Below are positions 46,709-58,483 of a stretch of DNA of 64,000 bases, piece after piece. The position numbers and the translations under genes are program-made. Where the stretch lies: the NCBI GenBank assembly GCA_036346375.1, contig CM070506.1, forward strand, positions 3,472,001 to 3,536,000, in the 5' to 3' direction. The notes below the pieces were generated by a model, which worked only from the letters and a program-made list of their open reading frames with translations, searched no databases and was not told the origin of the DNA. Every line of letters begins with the position of its first letter. The first letter of the stretch is position 1. Source of the stretch: Guadua angustifolia (taxonomy: Eukaryota > Streptophyta > Magnoliopsida > Poales > Poaceae).

Positions 46709-47350
46709 ATATCTGGAGTCTAATTTAAGTAACTCTTTTGGTAATACAAATTCTCCTCAAGCTCTTGCCAGTTCAAAGTTTGCAGTATCAAAATCTAGCC
46801 TTGTTAGAGCATGCTTTGCCCGGGAGCTTATTCTATTAAGCCGTCACGGTTTCCTCTACACTTTTAGGACATGCCAAGTTTCTTTTGTTGGGGTCATTAC
46901 ATGCACCCTGTTTCTTCATACAAGATTACATCCTGTTGATGAGCAAAATGGGAATCTTTATATGTCTTGTCTATTCCTTTGGACTTGTGCATATGATGTT
47001 TAACGGTTTTACAGAGCTTCCCATTACTATTTCTTGACTTCCAGTGTTCCCATTACTATTTCTTTCATCCTGCTTGGGCTTTCTCACTTCCCAATTGGAT
47101 ACTAAGAATTTCATATTCTTTTGTTGAAGCTGTAGTATGGTCATGTGTTGTCTACTACACAGTAGGCTTTACACCAACCGTTGACAGATTCTTTTGCTTT
47201 ATGTTGCTGTTATTCTCTGTACATCAAATGGCCTTGGGTCTTTTACGGATGATGGGAGCTATTGCACGAGACATGACTATTGCTAATACTTTTGGATCTC
47301 TGCCTTGTTGGCAATTTTATTAGGAGGTTTCATTGTTTCTAAAGTTGTCC
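46709..47350 (+). pseudogene. Captured PDR/ABCG transporter exon, copy 1
   Basis: The frame reads [47 protein letters not shown] and [11 protein letters not shown], then, after small shifts, [71 protein letters not shown] and LLGGFIV. These follow the transmembrane (ABC2_membrane) half of plant pleiotropic drug resistance transporters. A TGA replaces Arg after PITIS, about 20 bases are missing after LPVF, and there are single-base shifts. An acceptor-like TTGTAG precedes it. Copy 1 has CCCGGG where copies 2 and 3 have lost a base. Confidence 0.85.
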
Positions 47351-49044
47351 TGGAGAAGAAGAAAAGAGACAACGACCTCGAGAGGGTGGCAGAACCTCTT
47401 GCTACCCATTCTTCCCGCGGTTAAAGGCAAGTACATCGTGGGGTTGGATATGGGCGTGAGTAGTAGGTGATACTTCTGTTTTATAATATGTGATACTTCT
47501 GTTTTATAATAAATGATGCTTCTGTTTCACTTATTGCTCGCAAATTTAGATGAACTGTGGTTGAGAGTGGGCTCTTGGAAAGTGAATGGTAGAACAATAA
47601 GCGAATCGGCGGTATTTGATATTGAAAGCACCCAATATTTTACTCAATGTCTTTAAGTGATCATTCTTGTTTTCATACGCTGTGCTGATACTATTGGTTA
47701 AATTGTCTTGTTATGAGTAAGATTGTGTGTTACTACGTGCTGCTTCCTATTTTTTTAATTATTATTCTGTGTAATTAGAGGAAATTTTAGTTGAGAATGG
47801 GGCTTTTGGCCAGTGCGTTGATTAAGAAAGTATACTAGTATGGGCTTCGGAGTCTGGTTCATGAGTATGGTCCAATCGTTCTAATCATGTGATTAGTTTC
47901 CTTACCTTGATGCTGCACGTAAGAGCAATTGTGTTAATTGTGCTAAGGAGTATGAATATAATCGGCAATAGGTCTAAAATGTTAAATATGAGACGATGAA
48001 GCAAGTGGATTGCGATGCATGTTGTGTGACCCATACGATTACTCGTTGTGTGAACTTGTCCGCTTTGTAGAACTTATTGTGCTGTACCCCTTTCTTTTAC
48101 TTACTCATGAGTTTGAATAAACGAAAGTAAGTATTAAGTTATGTATGTGGGAACTAGTTGATGTTTCTACAGTTAAATATGACTACGCTATGATTGGAAA
48201 TGAATGAAGGTTGTATTTTTTTATTCATGACAATTGCACTTGAGCATTCCAGCATGTTTGCATTGCATAGTGTTGCACTTAATGGCTCTTGTGGTGAATG
48301 GTAAGGTGTGGAGGTAACTCCCCCAAAATCGTTTAAATAAGTTGCGTGCCAAATTCCTTGTATATGTTTTGTTGGATGCATTGCATGGTAAAGCTAATGG
48401 TGAATGGCAGCAGATGACCTTTGGGTTGAGGGTAAAGTACAGGTTAAGAAGGGATCGGGTCGTGAACCCGTTCAATGTTGTCTATTGAGGTATGTGAAAT
48501 TCATGAACAAAGTAGTTGATGAGGTAACTAGTAGTGAATTCTTACATTTTGTTATACGTAAATTTAGTATTCCAAAATATGGACGTGTTTATGATTTACA
48601 CATGTTAATTGATATTGATATTGCTCCTTTGTTGTACTTGCTGAGTCTTCGACTCATGTTTCTTTTTTGTAAATGTGTGTAGGTTCCCTGAAGTCGGCAT
48701 GCGGGATGGGAGTAGTAGCACGTCACGGCTTATCACCATAGTTTCATTTTAGCCTTGTGCTTTCAAACTTAATGAGCTCATGTTTTGTAATAATTAATTT
48801 GTGAGAGTTATTTTGTGCTTGGTTGGTTCCTTTAGTTGCTTATGATATTATTATGACAAATGCTATCTTCTGTCTGCTGAGTGGATGTCCTAGATTTAGG
48901 GGAGGTGCTGCCGAAATTTTCTAATAATTTCGGTATGTTGCTAAACAATTTAGTTTTGTGGCTAAATTATTCTAGTGCCTTGTGCTATCTGTTGGGTTCG
49001 TAAGGGTGAAACATTCGGGGCACGGGGTGCCAGGGTGTTACAGT

Positions 49045-49056
49045 TGGTATCAGAGC
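49045..49056 (+). promoter_or_regulatory. Primer-binding site 1 (iMet)
   Basis: TGGTATCAGAGC lies two bases after LTR 1; an identical site occurs at 55448. None follows LTR 3. Confidence 0.85.
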
Positions 49057-52000
49057 GGGCTTCAGGTCCGTGGTGTTTGAATGTAGTAAGTAACTCTAGA
49101 GTAAGCTAAAATTTTGCTGTTTGATATTAGAAACATGGCATAGGTTTCTACTCCTCAAAAAAAAATTGTCCTTTGGGCAATAACATTAAAATCTGAATTA
49201 GAGTGGTTAACTAATTTAAAACTTGACACACTCTGATGCACAGTAGGATGGGTATGGGTACATTGCATTGCGCCTAAATGTTGAGTGCTAAATTTATTGT
49301 TGTATATTGCTTTGACCATGAAAGGACTGTTGGAATCAGTACGCTTATGTTCATGTTGTTGGTTAAGCCGAAAGGTTTCGACCTTGTTCATTTGGCCAAG
49401 TTGTGGATTTTGCTTGCGGCTGTTTGGGGAACCTCTCATTTTTTTGAGTCGTCGTTTTCGTGGAACAGTTTAGAGGGTAAGGAGGGAAGGTTGGTTTCTT
49501 GTGCCTTCGATGTTTGGATTTAAAGAGAAAAGCTTAGTGATGAACCCCTTTGGATTGCTTTTACTGCTGTGTTCAGTTTCGTTGGATTCTTTGGTTCTTG
49601 TTGGATTATAGTGGGTTGCCTTGCGAAGAAAAAACTAGTATAGTTGTTGTTCTCTCCATTTAAGGAACTTATTGAAGTTTTCTTGGTGCAAAACTTAAAA
49701 TCGTGTGGATCTTCGGTGTTAAGGTTTTATCGAGAAGGATTTGGTTGATCATTTGGTTTTTCCCATGCATTCCTTTTCCTTCCTAGAAGTTGTAAATCTT
49801 GAGATTTGTTTGAGGGGTTGTTTCCTGCCGGAGTTTGGGAATTCGAGAGTCGAATTCTCTATTGATTTATAATTGGGTTTTTCTGGAAAAAATGATGGTT
49901 TTTGGTTGTTGCTCATACTTGAAAATCGCGGATTTCCTCAAAGGTAGTGTACGTGACACGGGGACGTTTAAAATGTTAAGTGTATAATGAGTTGTTAGAG
50001 ATTTGGATGATGTGGGTTGTCGATTACATTAACGTGAGTTGTTGATTATATAAAAGTAGTTGTTGATTATATAAAGGCACCCAAATTTATTGTATAGTAC
50101 AGAATGACTAATTGGAATGGTAGGTGATTTTAAAGTGAAAAAGTTGATTAGAGTTATTACAATGGTTGTGGGTCATGAAATTGATTGGAGGTTCGAAATT
50201 TGTGTTCCGGTAAGTCTAGTATTGATCAAGATTGAGAGGGTCTAGAATCTTCTATGGATGAATTTATTTTAGTAAAATGTTGATGTAAAGTACCGGAGTA
50301 TGTTAGCGCCAAGGCATGAGAGTTGTTGATTTATGTTGCTTATGAATCAGTTGAATGATGGGTTTTTGTCTCTGACAAATGTCTATTTGGGAGATTGTTA
50401 TGGAATATGGTTGGTGAGTATCACATTGAGTTGTTAAAAAAAAGTATTTATTGGTTGAATGAACCCACTTTGGTGTTGCACGAAAGGTGTTTGTTGATTA
50501 AGCTGAAGTCAATGTTGAAGAGATGTGTTTTAAGCTGGGATTAGACAATTGTATAAATAACGGTTCGTCATGGTTAGGCTAATATGGATGTTGAAATCAT
50601 GAGAATGGCTTGTTTGTGGCCATAGTTTACGAGTATGGTATTTACAAGAGTATAGAAATTAATTGTGATCATAAAGATATAAATGTGGAGAATATGCATA
50701 AGAATGTTGGGAATGGCATTTGTATAAGTGCATTCATGAAAAGTGCATCGAGCCAGGTCGGTGAGAAAGTCATATGGAATATGACTAATCCGGAGTGCTC
50801 AGAGATCCTACCCCGTTGTCCCATCCACTGGCGTGGATGGGAGCGGTGTTAAGCGTAGGACCCGCTACCGGGTAGCGGGCAAGTCCTGTTTCGGTAGGCC
50901 CCTTCCACGGGATGGTTGGGTTTGAGGGCACGCATCGACGGGTGGTGCTCGGCAATACCGGTATGTGCTAAGTAAAGATGCATGATGCATTGCATTACAT
51001 TGCATAAATGAGAATGTGACTGAGGAAGTATATGAGCATGTTTGCATTCATCATTGCATTGCATTGCTATCATTAGACTACTAAATTGTGTGGAAACAGG
51101 GTTGGTTGGCTATCAAGACATATGGCCGACGTAATTTGTGGAATTCAATAGGGGTTGCATGAAAGTTAATTGTTGATCATGCCAAAAATCATCATTCAAA
51201 AGATGGGTTTAAAAAATTTGGAATAAATGGTTGTATAATTGATGGTTGTTATACTTAGTGGACCAAAGGAAAATGTTGATGCATGTTTTATGTTCGAACC
51301 TATTGGGCTTTTTAGGATACCTGTGGTGAATAGGCAAATCTGTAATAGAGAGCGTATTGGAACACTAGAAATCTTGAAGTTCAAGTTGAATCTACTCTTA
51401 AGGACCTATGGATTAAATTGATTGCGTGACTCTTTGGGAGTGCATGCCTTTTTGGTTAAGTTGCGGAGTTGGCTTGATGATTGAAAGTGTGGGTGGTATT
51501 GGTGAGTGTTGTAACAATGTGAACCTTACGAGTGTATCGTAAATGATCTCGATGGTGAATCGGTTTCTGGCGGGAACGAGTTTCCCTTTTCTCCTTGAGA
51601 GTTTGTGTGGCGATTGTGGGTGCAGGTGTTTGACCTGGGAATCAGTTCTCTCTTCCAAAATGTTGATTTTGGTTAAAATGAGAGGTTTTGCTTTGTTAAA
51701 AGCAAGTCGAAATGTTTTGATCTGTGGGCTCCTGTCAAAGATTTGTGTGGGGCTCCTCTTTTAATTGGAAGTTCTTTTCGATGCGAATTTTATTGCCTTG
51801 ACTTGAAATTGTTGGGAGTGGTTTGTGTGATGTGGGAGATCTGAGTTTTCTTTGTGATTTGGCTTGGGTGAATAAAATGAGAGATCATTGGAATCCCCTG
51901 CTTCCTAAGTGGGAGTTAAACATTCGAAGGTTTGCGGTATATGGTTGAAAAGATTAAAAGGTTATGCATCTAAGATCTTGTTTGGCGTTTGCATCCACAA

Positions 52001-52100
52001 GAGTCCTTTCTGTGTTGCTTTGAGTTTACTAAGGAGTTTAAGTTCCTTGTGGACTTCTTTCTTTTGTAGTTGGCGTTATTCGAATTCGGGGTCTAATTCC

Positions 52101-52114
52101 TTTAAGGGGGAGAG
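52101..52114 (+). promoter_or_regulatory. Polypurine tract 1
   Basis: TTTAAGGGGGAGAG directly precedes LTR 2; the same tract precedes LTR 3 at 58471-58483. Confidence 0.8.
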
Positions 52115-55100
52115 TGTATCTCATGGCACTTTATCCCAAGTCTCGAATTTTTGCCGGTGATCACAGTCGTATGGCGTGTAATTTCAGGGATTCTTGACCT
52201 GTTTTGGGAGTGGTTGGGTTGAGGGTGTTAAGTGGGAGGGGTATTTTCGGATTTTCCCACCTCCTCACTCACTTTTTCACCTAATCCTCCATGTCCCCTT
52301 GTGTGTGTGGCTGAGAAGGATTGGGTTGCCTGCCATTTTGTTTCCCCACGCACAAAAATCCCGAGTTGCCAACGTCTCCCAAGCGCCAGCCTGCCGCATC
52401 CCTTGCGCCCCTCCCGGCCGACGCCTCCCCTTGCTAGTCCCCGCCGCCGCTCTGGCCGTCGCCGGCAGCCCCCGCAGGACCTTCGGCCGTCGTCCCCTAG
52501 CCCTCCCGTCCACGACCGTCTTCCCCTAGCTCCTGCCGGCGGTTGCTTTGCCCTGCCAAGGCCTGCCGTCCCGGTCGGCCGTCGCCCCCATCCCAGCCGG
52601 CACAGCTCCGGCCTTCTCTGCCTTGGGCAAGCATCTTCCCGGGCGGCACAGCCCTGCGTCCTCTCCCCCACCTGCAGATGCCAGTGCCAGTCCCTGCCGT
52701 CGCCTCCCCGAGCCCTGCCGACGCATCCTCCTCCCTGGCCGGTGCCTTCTTCCCCATGGCCGGCGTGCCCTCCCCTCCCTCTTGCCTTCCCTCTTGTGGT
52801 GAGTACTCAAGTGCAGTTGAAAGGAGGGTTTGGTTTGTTGTGCATATCAAGTGTTTGATGAAATGTCTAGAAGACTTGCACTATAGTGTCGTTGTTTCCT
52901 TTGAGTATTGGTATATGAGTACTGCTTGACACTCTGCATTCTAAGCTTGACATGATATTTTACTTTGAGGCTTAGTACGATTTCGTTGAGGAAACCGATT
53001 TGTGTTGGGATTTTGATTGAAAGAACCATGACATTTCAGACTTTTGTGGGCATCTAAAGATATTCATATGTGCATGATTGTAAATGTGATTTCAATTATG
53101 TTGTAGATATCTGGAGTCTAATTTAAGTAACTCTTTTGGTAATACAAATTCTCCTCAAGCTCTTGCCAGTTCAAAGTTTGCAGTATCAAAATCTAGCCTT
53201 GTTAGAGCATGCTTTGCCCGGAGCTTATTCTATTAAGCAATCACGGTTTCCTCTACACTTTTAGGACATGCCAAGTTTCTTTTGTTGGGGTCATTACATG
53301 CACCCTGTTTCTTCATACAAGATTACATCCTGTTGATGAGCAAAATGGGAATCTTTATATGTCTTGTCTATTCCTTTGGACTTGTGCATATGATGTTTAA
53401 CGGTTTTACAGAGCTTCCCATTACTATTTCTTGACTTCCAGTGTTCCCATTACTATTTCTTTCATCCTGCTTGGGCTTTCTCACTTCCCAATTGGATACT
53501 AAGAATTTCATATTCTTTTGTTGAAGTCAGTAGTATGGTCATGTGTTGTCTACTACACAAGAGGGCTTTACACCAACCGCTGATGATTCTTTTGCTTTAT
53601 GTTGTTTGTTATTCTCTGTACATCAAATGGCCTTGGGTCTTTTCTGGATGATGGGAGCTATTGCACGAGACATGACTATTGCTAATACTTTTGGATCTGC
53701 TGCCTTGTTGGCAATTTTTATTAGGAGGTTTCATTGTTTCTAAAGTTGTCCGGAGAAGAAGAAAAGAGACAACGACCTCGTGAGGGTGGTCGCAACCTCT
53801 TGCTACCCATTCTTCCCGCGGTTAAAGGCAAGTACATCGTGGGGTTGGATATGGGCGTGAGTAGTAGGTGATACTTCCTGTTTTATAATATGTGATACTT
53901 CTGCTTTATAATAAATGATGCTTCTGTTTCACTTATTGCTCGCAAATTTAGATGAACTGTGGTTGAGTGTGGGCTCTTGGAAAGTGAATGGTAGAACAAT
54001 AAGCGAATCGGCGGTATTTGATATTGAAAGCACCCAATATTTTACTCAATGTCTTTAAGTGATCATTCTTGTTTTCATACGCTGTGCTGATACTATTGGT
54101 TAAATTGTCTTGTTATGAGTAAGATTGTGTGTTACTACGTGCTGCTTCCTATTTTTTTTAATTATTATTCTGTGTAATTAGAGGAAATTTTAGTTGAGAA
54201 TGGGGCTTTTGGCCAGTGCGTTGATTAAGAAAGTATACTAGTATGGGCTTCGGAGTCTGGTTCATGAGTATGGTCCAATCGTTCTAATCATGTGATTAGT
54301 TTCCTTACCTTGATGCTGCACGTAAGAGCAATTGTGTTAATTGTGCTAAGGAGTATGAATATAATCGGCAATAGGTCTAAAATGTTAAATATGAGACGAT
54401 GAAGCAAGTGGATTATGATGCATGTTGTGTGACCCATACGATTACTCGTTGTGTGAACTTGTCCGCTTTGTAGAACTTATTGTGCTGTACCCCTTTCTTT
54501 TACTTACTCATGAGTTTGAATAAACGAAAGTAAGTATTAAGTTATGTATGTGGGAACTAGTTGATGTTTCTACAGTTAAATATGACTACGCTATGATTGG
54601 AAATGAATGAAGGTTGTATTTTTTTATTCATGACAATTGCACTTGAGCATTCCAGCATGTTTGCATTGCATAGTGTTGCACTTAATGGCTCTTGTGGTGA
54701 ATGGTAAGGTGTGGAGGTAACTCCCCAAAATCGTTTAAATAAGTTATGCGTGCCAAATTCCTTGTATATGTTTTGTTGGATGCATTGCATGGTAAAGCTA
54801 ATGGTGAATGGCAGCAGATGACCTTTGGGTTGAGGGTAAAGTCTGAGTTAAGAAGGGATCGGTCGTGAACCCGCTCAATGTTGTCTATTGAGGTATGTGA
54901 AATTCATGAACAAAGTAGTTGATGAGGTAACTAGTAGTGAATTCTTACATTTGTTATACGTGTAAATTTAGTATTCCAAAATATGGACGTGTTTATGATT
55001 TACACATGTTAATTGATATTGATATTGCTCCTTTGTTGTACTTCTTTGAGTCTTCGACTCATGTTTCTTTTTAAATGTGTGTAGGTTCCTCAAGTCGGCA

Positions 55101-55445
55101 TGCGGGGATGGGAGTAGTAGCACGTCACGGCTTATCACCATAGTTTCATTTTAGCCTTGTGCTTTCAAACTTAATGAGCTCATGTTTTGTAATAATTAAT
55201 TTGTGAGAGTTATTTTGTGCTTGGTTGGTTCCTTTAGTTGCTTATGATATTATTATGACAAATGCTATCTTCTCATCTCACGAGTGGATGTCCTAGATTT
55301 AGGGGAGGTGCTGCCGAAATTTTCTAATAATTTCGGTATGTTGCTAAACAATTTAGTTGTGTGGCTAAATTGTTCTAGTGCCTTGTGCTATCTGTTGGGT
55401 TCGTAAGGGTGTAACATTCGGGGCACGGGGTGCCGGGGTGTTACA
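52115..55445 (+). repeat. LTR 2 of the three-LTR element
   Basis: It starts TGTATCTCATGGCAC, where the other copies read TGTAATACTGCGGCAC or TGTAATATGCGGCAC, and ends GGTGTTACA. It serves as 3' LTR of unit 1 and 5' LTR of unit 2. Confidence 0.9.
53107..53752 (+). pseudogene. Captured PDR/ABCG transporter exon, copy 2
   Basis: This is the same fragment as at 46709, with a one-base loss in the FARELILL region (GCCCGGAGC) that puts a separate start in the frame at 53209. The end portion reads [18 protein letters not shown] and GSAALLAIF. Local changes near 53527 and 53558 disturb VEAVVW and YYTVGF. Confidence 0.85.
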
Positions 55446-55447
55446 GT

Positions 55448-55459
55448 TGGTATCAGAGC
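55448..55459 (+). promoter_or_regulatory. Primer-binding site 2 (iMet)
   Basis: TGGTATCAGAGC lies two bases after LTR 2. Confidence 0.85.
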
Positions 55460-58400
55460 GGGCTTCAGGTCCGTGGTGTTTGAATGTAGTAAGTAACTCT
55501 AGAGTAAGCTAAAATTTTGCTGTTTGATATTAGAAACATGGCATAGGTTTCTACTCCTTAAAAAAAAATTGGCCTTTGGGCAATAACATTAAAATCTGAA
55601 TTAGAGTGGTTAACTAATTTAAAACTTGACACACTCTGATGCATGAGGATGGGTATGGGTACATTGCATTGCGCCTAAATGTTGAGTGCTAAATTTATTG
55701 TTGTATATTGCTTTGACCATGAAAGGACTGTTGGAATCAAGACGCTTTATGTTCATGTTGTTGGTTGCTTTAAAGGTTTCGACCTTGTTCATTTGGCCAA
55801 GTTGTGGATTTTGCTTGCGGCTGTTTGGGGAACCTCTCATTTTTTGAGTCGTCTTTTGTGGAATGCTTTAGAGGGTAAGGAGGGAAGGTTGGTTTCTTGT
55901 GCCTTCGATGTTTGGATTTAAAGAGAAAAGCTTAGTGATGAACCCCTTTGGATTGCTTTTACTGCTGTGTTCAGTTTCGTTGGATTCTTTGGTTCTTGTT
56001 GGATTATAGTGGGTTGCCTTGCGAAGAAAAAACTAGTATAGTTGTTGTTCTCTCCATTTAAGGAACTTATTGAAGTTTTCTTGGTGCAAAACTTAAAATC
56101 GTGTGGATCTTCGGTGTTAAGGTTTTATCGAGAAGGATTTGGTTGATCATTTGGTTTTTCCCATGCATTCCTTTTCCTTCCTAGAAGTTGTAAATCTTGA
56201 GATTTGTTTGAGGGGTTGTTTCCTGCCGGAGTTTGGGAATTCGAGAGTCGAATTCTCTATTGATTTATAATTGGGTTTTTCTGGAAAAAATGATGGTTTT
56301 TGGTTGTTGCTCATACTTGAAAATCGCGGATTTCCTCAAAGGTAGTGTACGTGACACGGGGACGTTTAAAATGTTAAGTGTATAATGAGTTGTTAGAGAT
56401 TTCAGATGATGTGGGTTGCTGATTCTGTTAACGTGAGTTGTTGATTATATAAAAGTAGTTGTTGATTATATAAAGGCACCCAAATTTATTGTATAGTACA
56501 GAATGACTAATTGGAATGGTAGGTGATTTTAAAGTGAAAAAGTTGATTAGAGTTATTACAATGGTTGTGGGTCATGAAATTGATTGGAGGTTCAAATTTG
56601 TGTTCGGTAAGTCTAGTATTGATCAAGATTGAGAGGGTCTAGAATCTTCTATGGATGAATTTATTTTAGTAAAATGTTGATGTAAAGTACCGAGTATGTT
56701 AGCGCCAAGGCATGAGAGTTGTTGATTTATGTTGCTTATGAATCAGCTTGAATGATGGGTTTTGTCTCGACAAATGTCTATTTGGGAGATTGTTATGGAA
56801 TATGGTTGGTGAGTATCACATTGAGTTGTTAAAAAAGTATTTATTGGTTGAATGAACCCACTTTGGTGTTGCACCTAAAGGTGTTTGTTGATTGTGAAGT
56901 CAATGTTGAAGAGATGTGTTTTAAGTCGGGATTAGACAATTGTATAAATAACGGTTCGTCATGGTTAGGCTAATATGGATGTTGAAATCATGAGAATGGC
57001 TTGTTTGTGGCCATAGTTTACGAGTATGGTATTTACAAGAGTATAGAAATTAATTGTGATCATAAAGATATAAATGTGGAGAATATGCATAAGAATGTTG
57101 GGAATGGCATTTGTATAAGTGCATTCATGAAAAGTGCATCGAGCCAGGTCGGTGAGAAAGTCATATGGAATATGACTAATCCGGAGTGCTCAGAGATCCT
57201 ACCCGTTGTCCCATCCATTGGCGTGGATGGGAGCGGTAGTAGCGAGGACCCGCTCATCGGTAGCGGCAAGTCCTGTTTTGGTGAGGCCCTTCCACGGGAT
57301 GGTTGGGTTTGAGGGCACGACGACGGGTGGTGCTCGCAATACCGGTATGTGCTAAGTAAAGATGCATGATGCATTGCATTGCATTGCATAAATGAGAATG
57401 TGACTGAGGAAGTATATGAGCATGTTTGCATTCATCATTGCATTGCATTGCTATCATTAGACTACTAAATTGTGTGGAAACAGGGTTGGTTGGCTATCAA
57501 GACATATGGCCGATGTAATTTGTGGAATTCAATAGGGGTTGCATGAAAGTTAATTGTTGATCATGCCAAAAATCATCATTCAAAAGATGGGTTTAAAAAA
57601 TTTGGAATAAATGGTTGTATAATTGATGGTTGTTATACTTAGTGGACCAAAGGAAAATGTTGATGCATGTTTTATGTTCGAACCTATTGGGCTTTTTAGG
57701 ATACCTGTGGTGAATAGGCAAATCTGTAATAGAGAGCGTATTGGAACACTAGAAATCTTGAAGTTCAAGTTGAATCTACTCTTAAGGACCTATGGATTAA
57801 ATTGATTGCGTGACTCTTTGGGAGTGCATGCCTTTTTGGTTAAGTTGCGGAGTTGGCTTGATGATTGAAAGTGTGGGTGGTATTGGTGAGTGTTGTAACA
57901 ATGTGAACCTTACGAGTGTATCGTAAATGATCTCGATGGTGAATCGGTTTCAAGGAACGAGTTTCCTTTTCTCCTTGAGAGTTTGTGTGGCGATTGTGGG
58001 TGCGTGTGTTTGACACAGAATCAGCTTCTCTTCCAAAATGTTGATTTTGGTTAAAATGAGAGGTTTTGCTTTGTTAAAAGCAAGTCGAAATGTTTTGATC
58101 TGTGGGCTCTCACAAAGATTTGTGTGGGGCTCCTCTTTAATTGGAAGTTCTTTTCGATGCTAATTTTATTGCCTTGACTTGAAATTGTTGGGAGTGGTTT
58201 GTGTGATGTGGGAGATCTGAGTTTTCTTTGTGATTTGGCTTGGGTGAATAAAATGAGAGATCATTGGAATCCTCGCTTCCTAAGTGGGAGTTAAACATTC
58301 AAGGTTTATGGTATATGGTTGAAAAGATTAAAAGGTTATGCATCTAAGATCTTGTTTGGCGTTTGCATCCACAAGAGTCCTTTCGTGTTGCTTTGAGTTT

Positions 58401-58470
58401 ACTAAGGAGTTTAAGTTCCTTGTGGACTTCTTTCTTTTGTAGTTGGCGTTATTCAATTCGGTCTAATTCC

Positions 58471-58483
58471 TTTAAGGGGAGAG
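58471..58483 (+). promoter_or_regulatory. Polypurine tract 2
   Basis: TTTAAGGGGAGAG directly precedes LTR 3. Confidence 0.8.

Larger units (their letters stand above)
45731..49042 (+). repeat. LTR 1 of the three-LTR element
   Basis: It runs from TGTAATACTGCGG to GGTGTTACA. It holds a GC-rich block (about 45990-46398), a splice-donor-like GTGAGT at 46399 and a captured PDR exon (46709-47350). The long apparent frames over 45814-46458 are not preserved between LTR copies. Confidence 0.9.
49043..52114 (+). mobile_element. Internal region 1 of the three-LTR element (non-coding)
   Basis: It starts with a primer-binding site and ends with a polypurine tract. The longest frames are about 60-95 codons and none resembles a retroelement protein. 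A TGCATTGCATT-rich patch lies at 50980-51070, and a GC-rich patch with an inverted word (CCCGCTACCGGGTAGCGGG) lies at 50862-50880. Confidence 0.75.
55446..58483 (+). mobile_element. Internal region 2 of the three-LTR element (non-coding)
   Basis: Near-identical to internal region 1, with the primer-binding site at 55448-55459 and polypurine tract at 58471-58483. No retroelement ORF is present. Confidence 0.75.

Noticed and set aside
49045..49056. tRNA-like TGGTATCAGAGC words as possible tRNA genes
   Set aside because: They are primer-binding sites next to LTR ends. No cloverleaf or flanking tRNA sequence is present.
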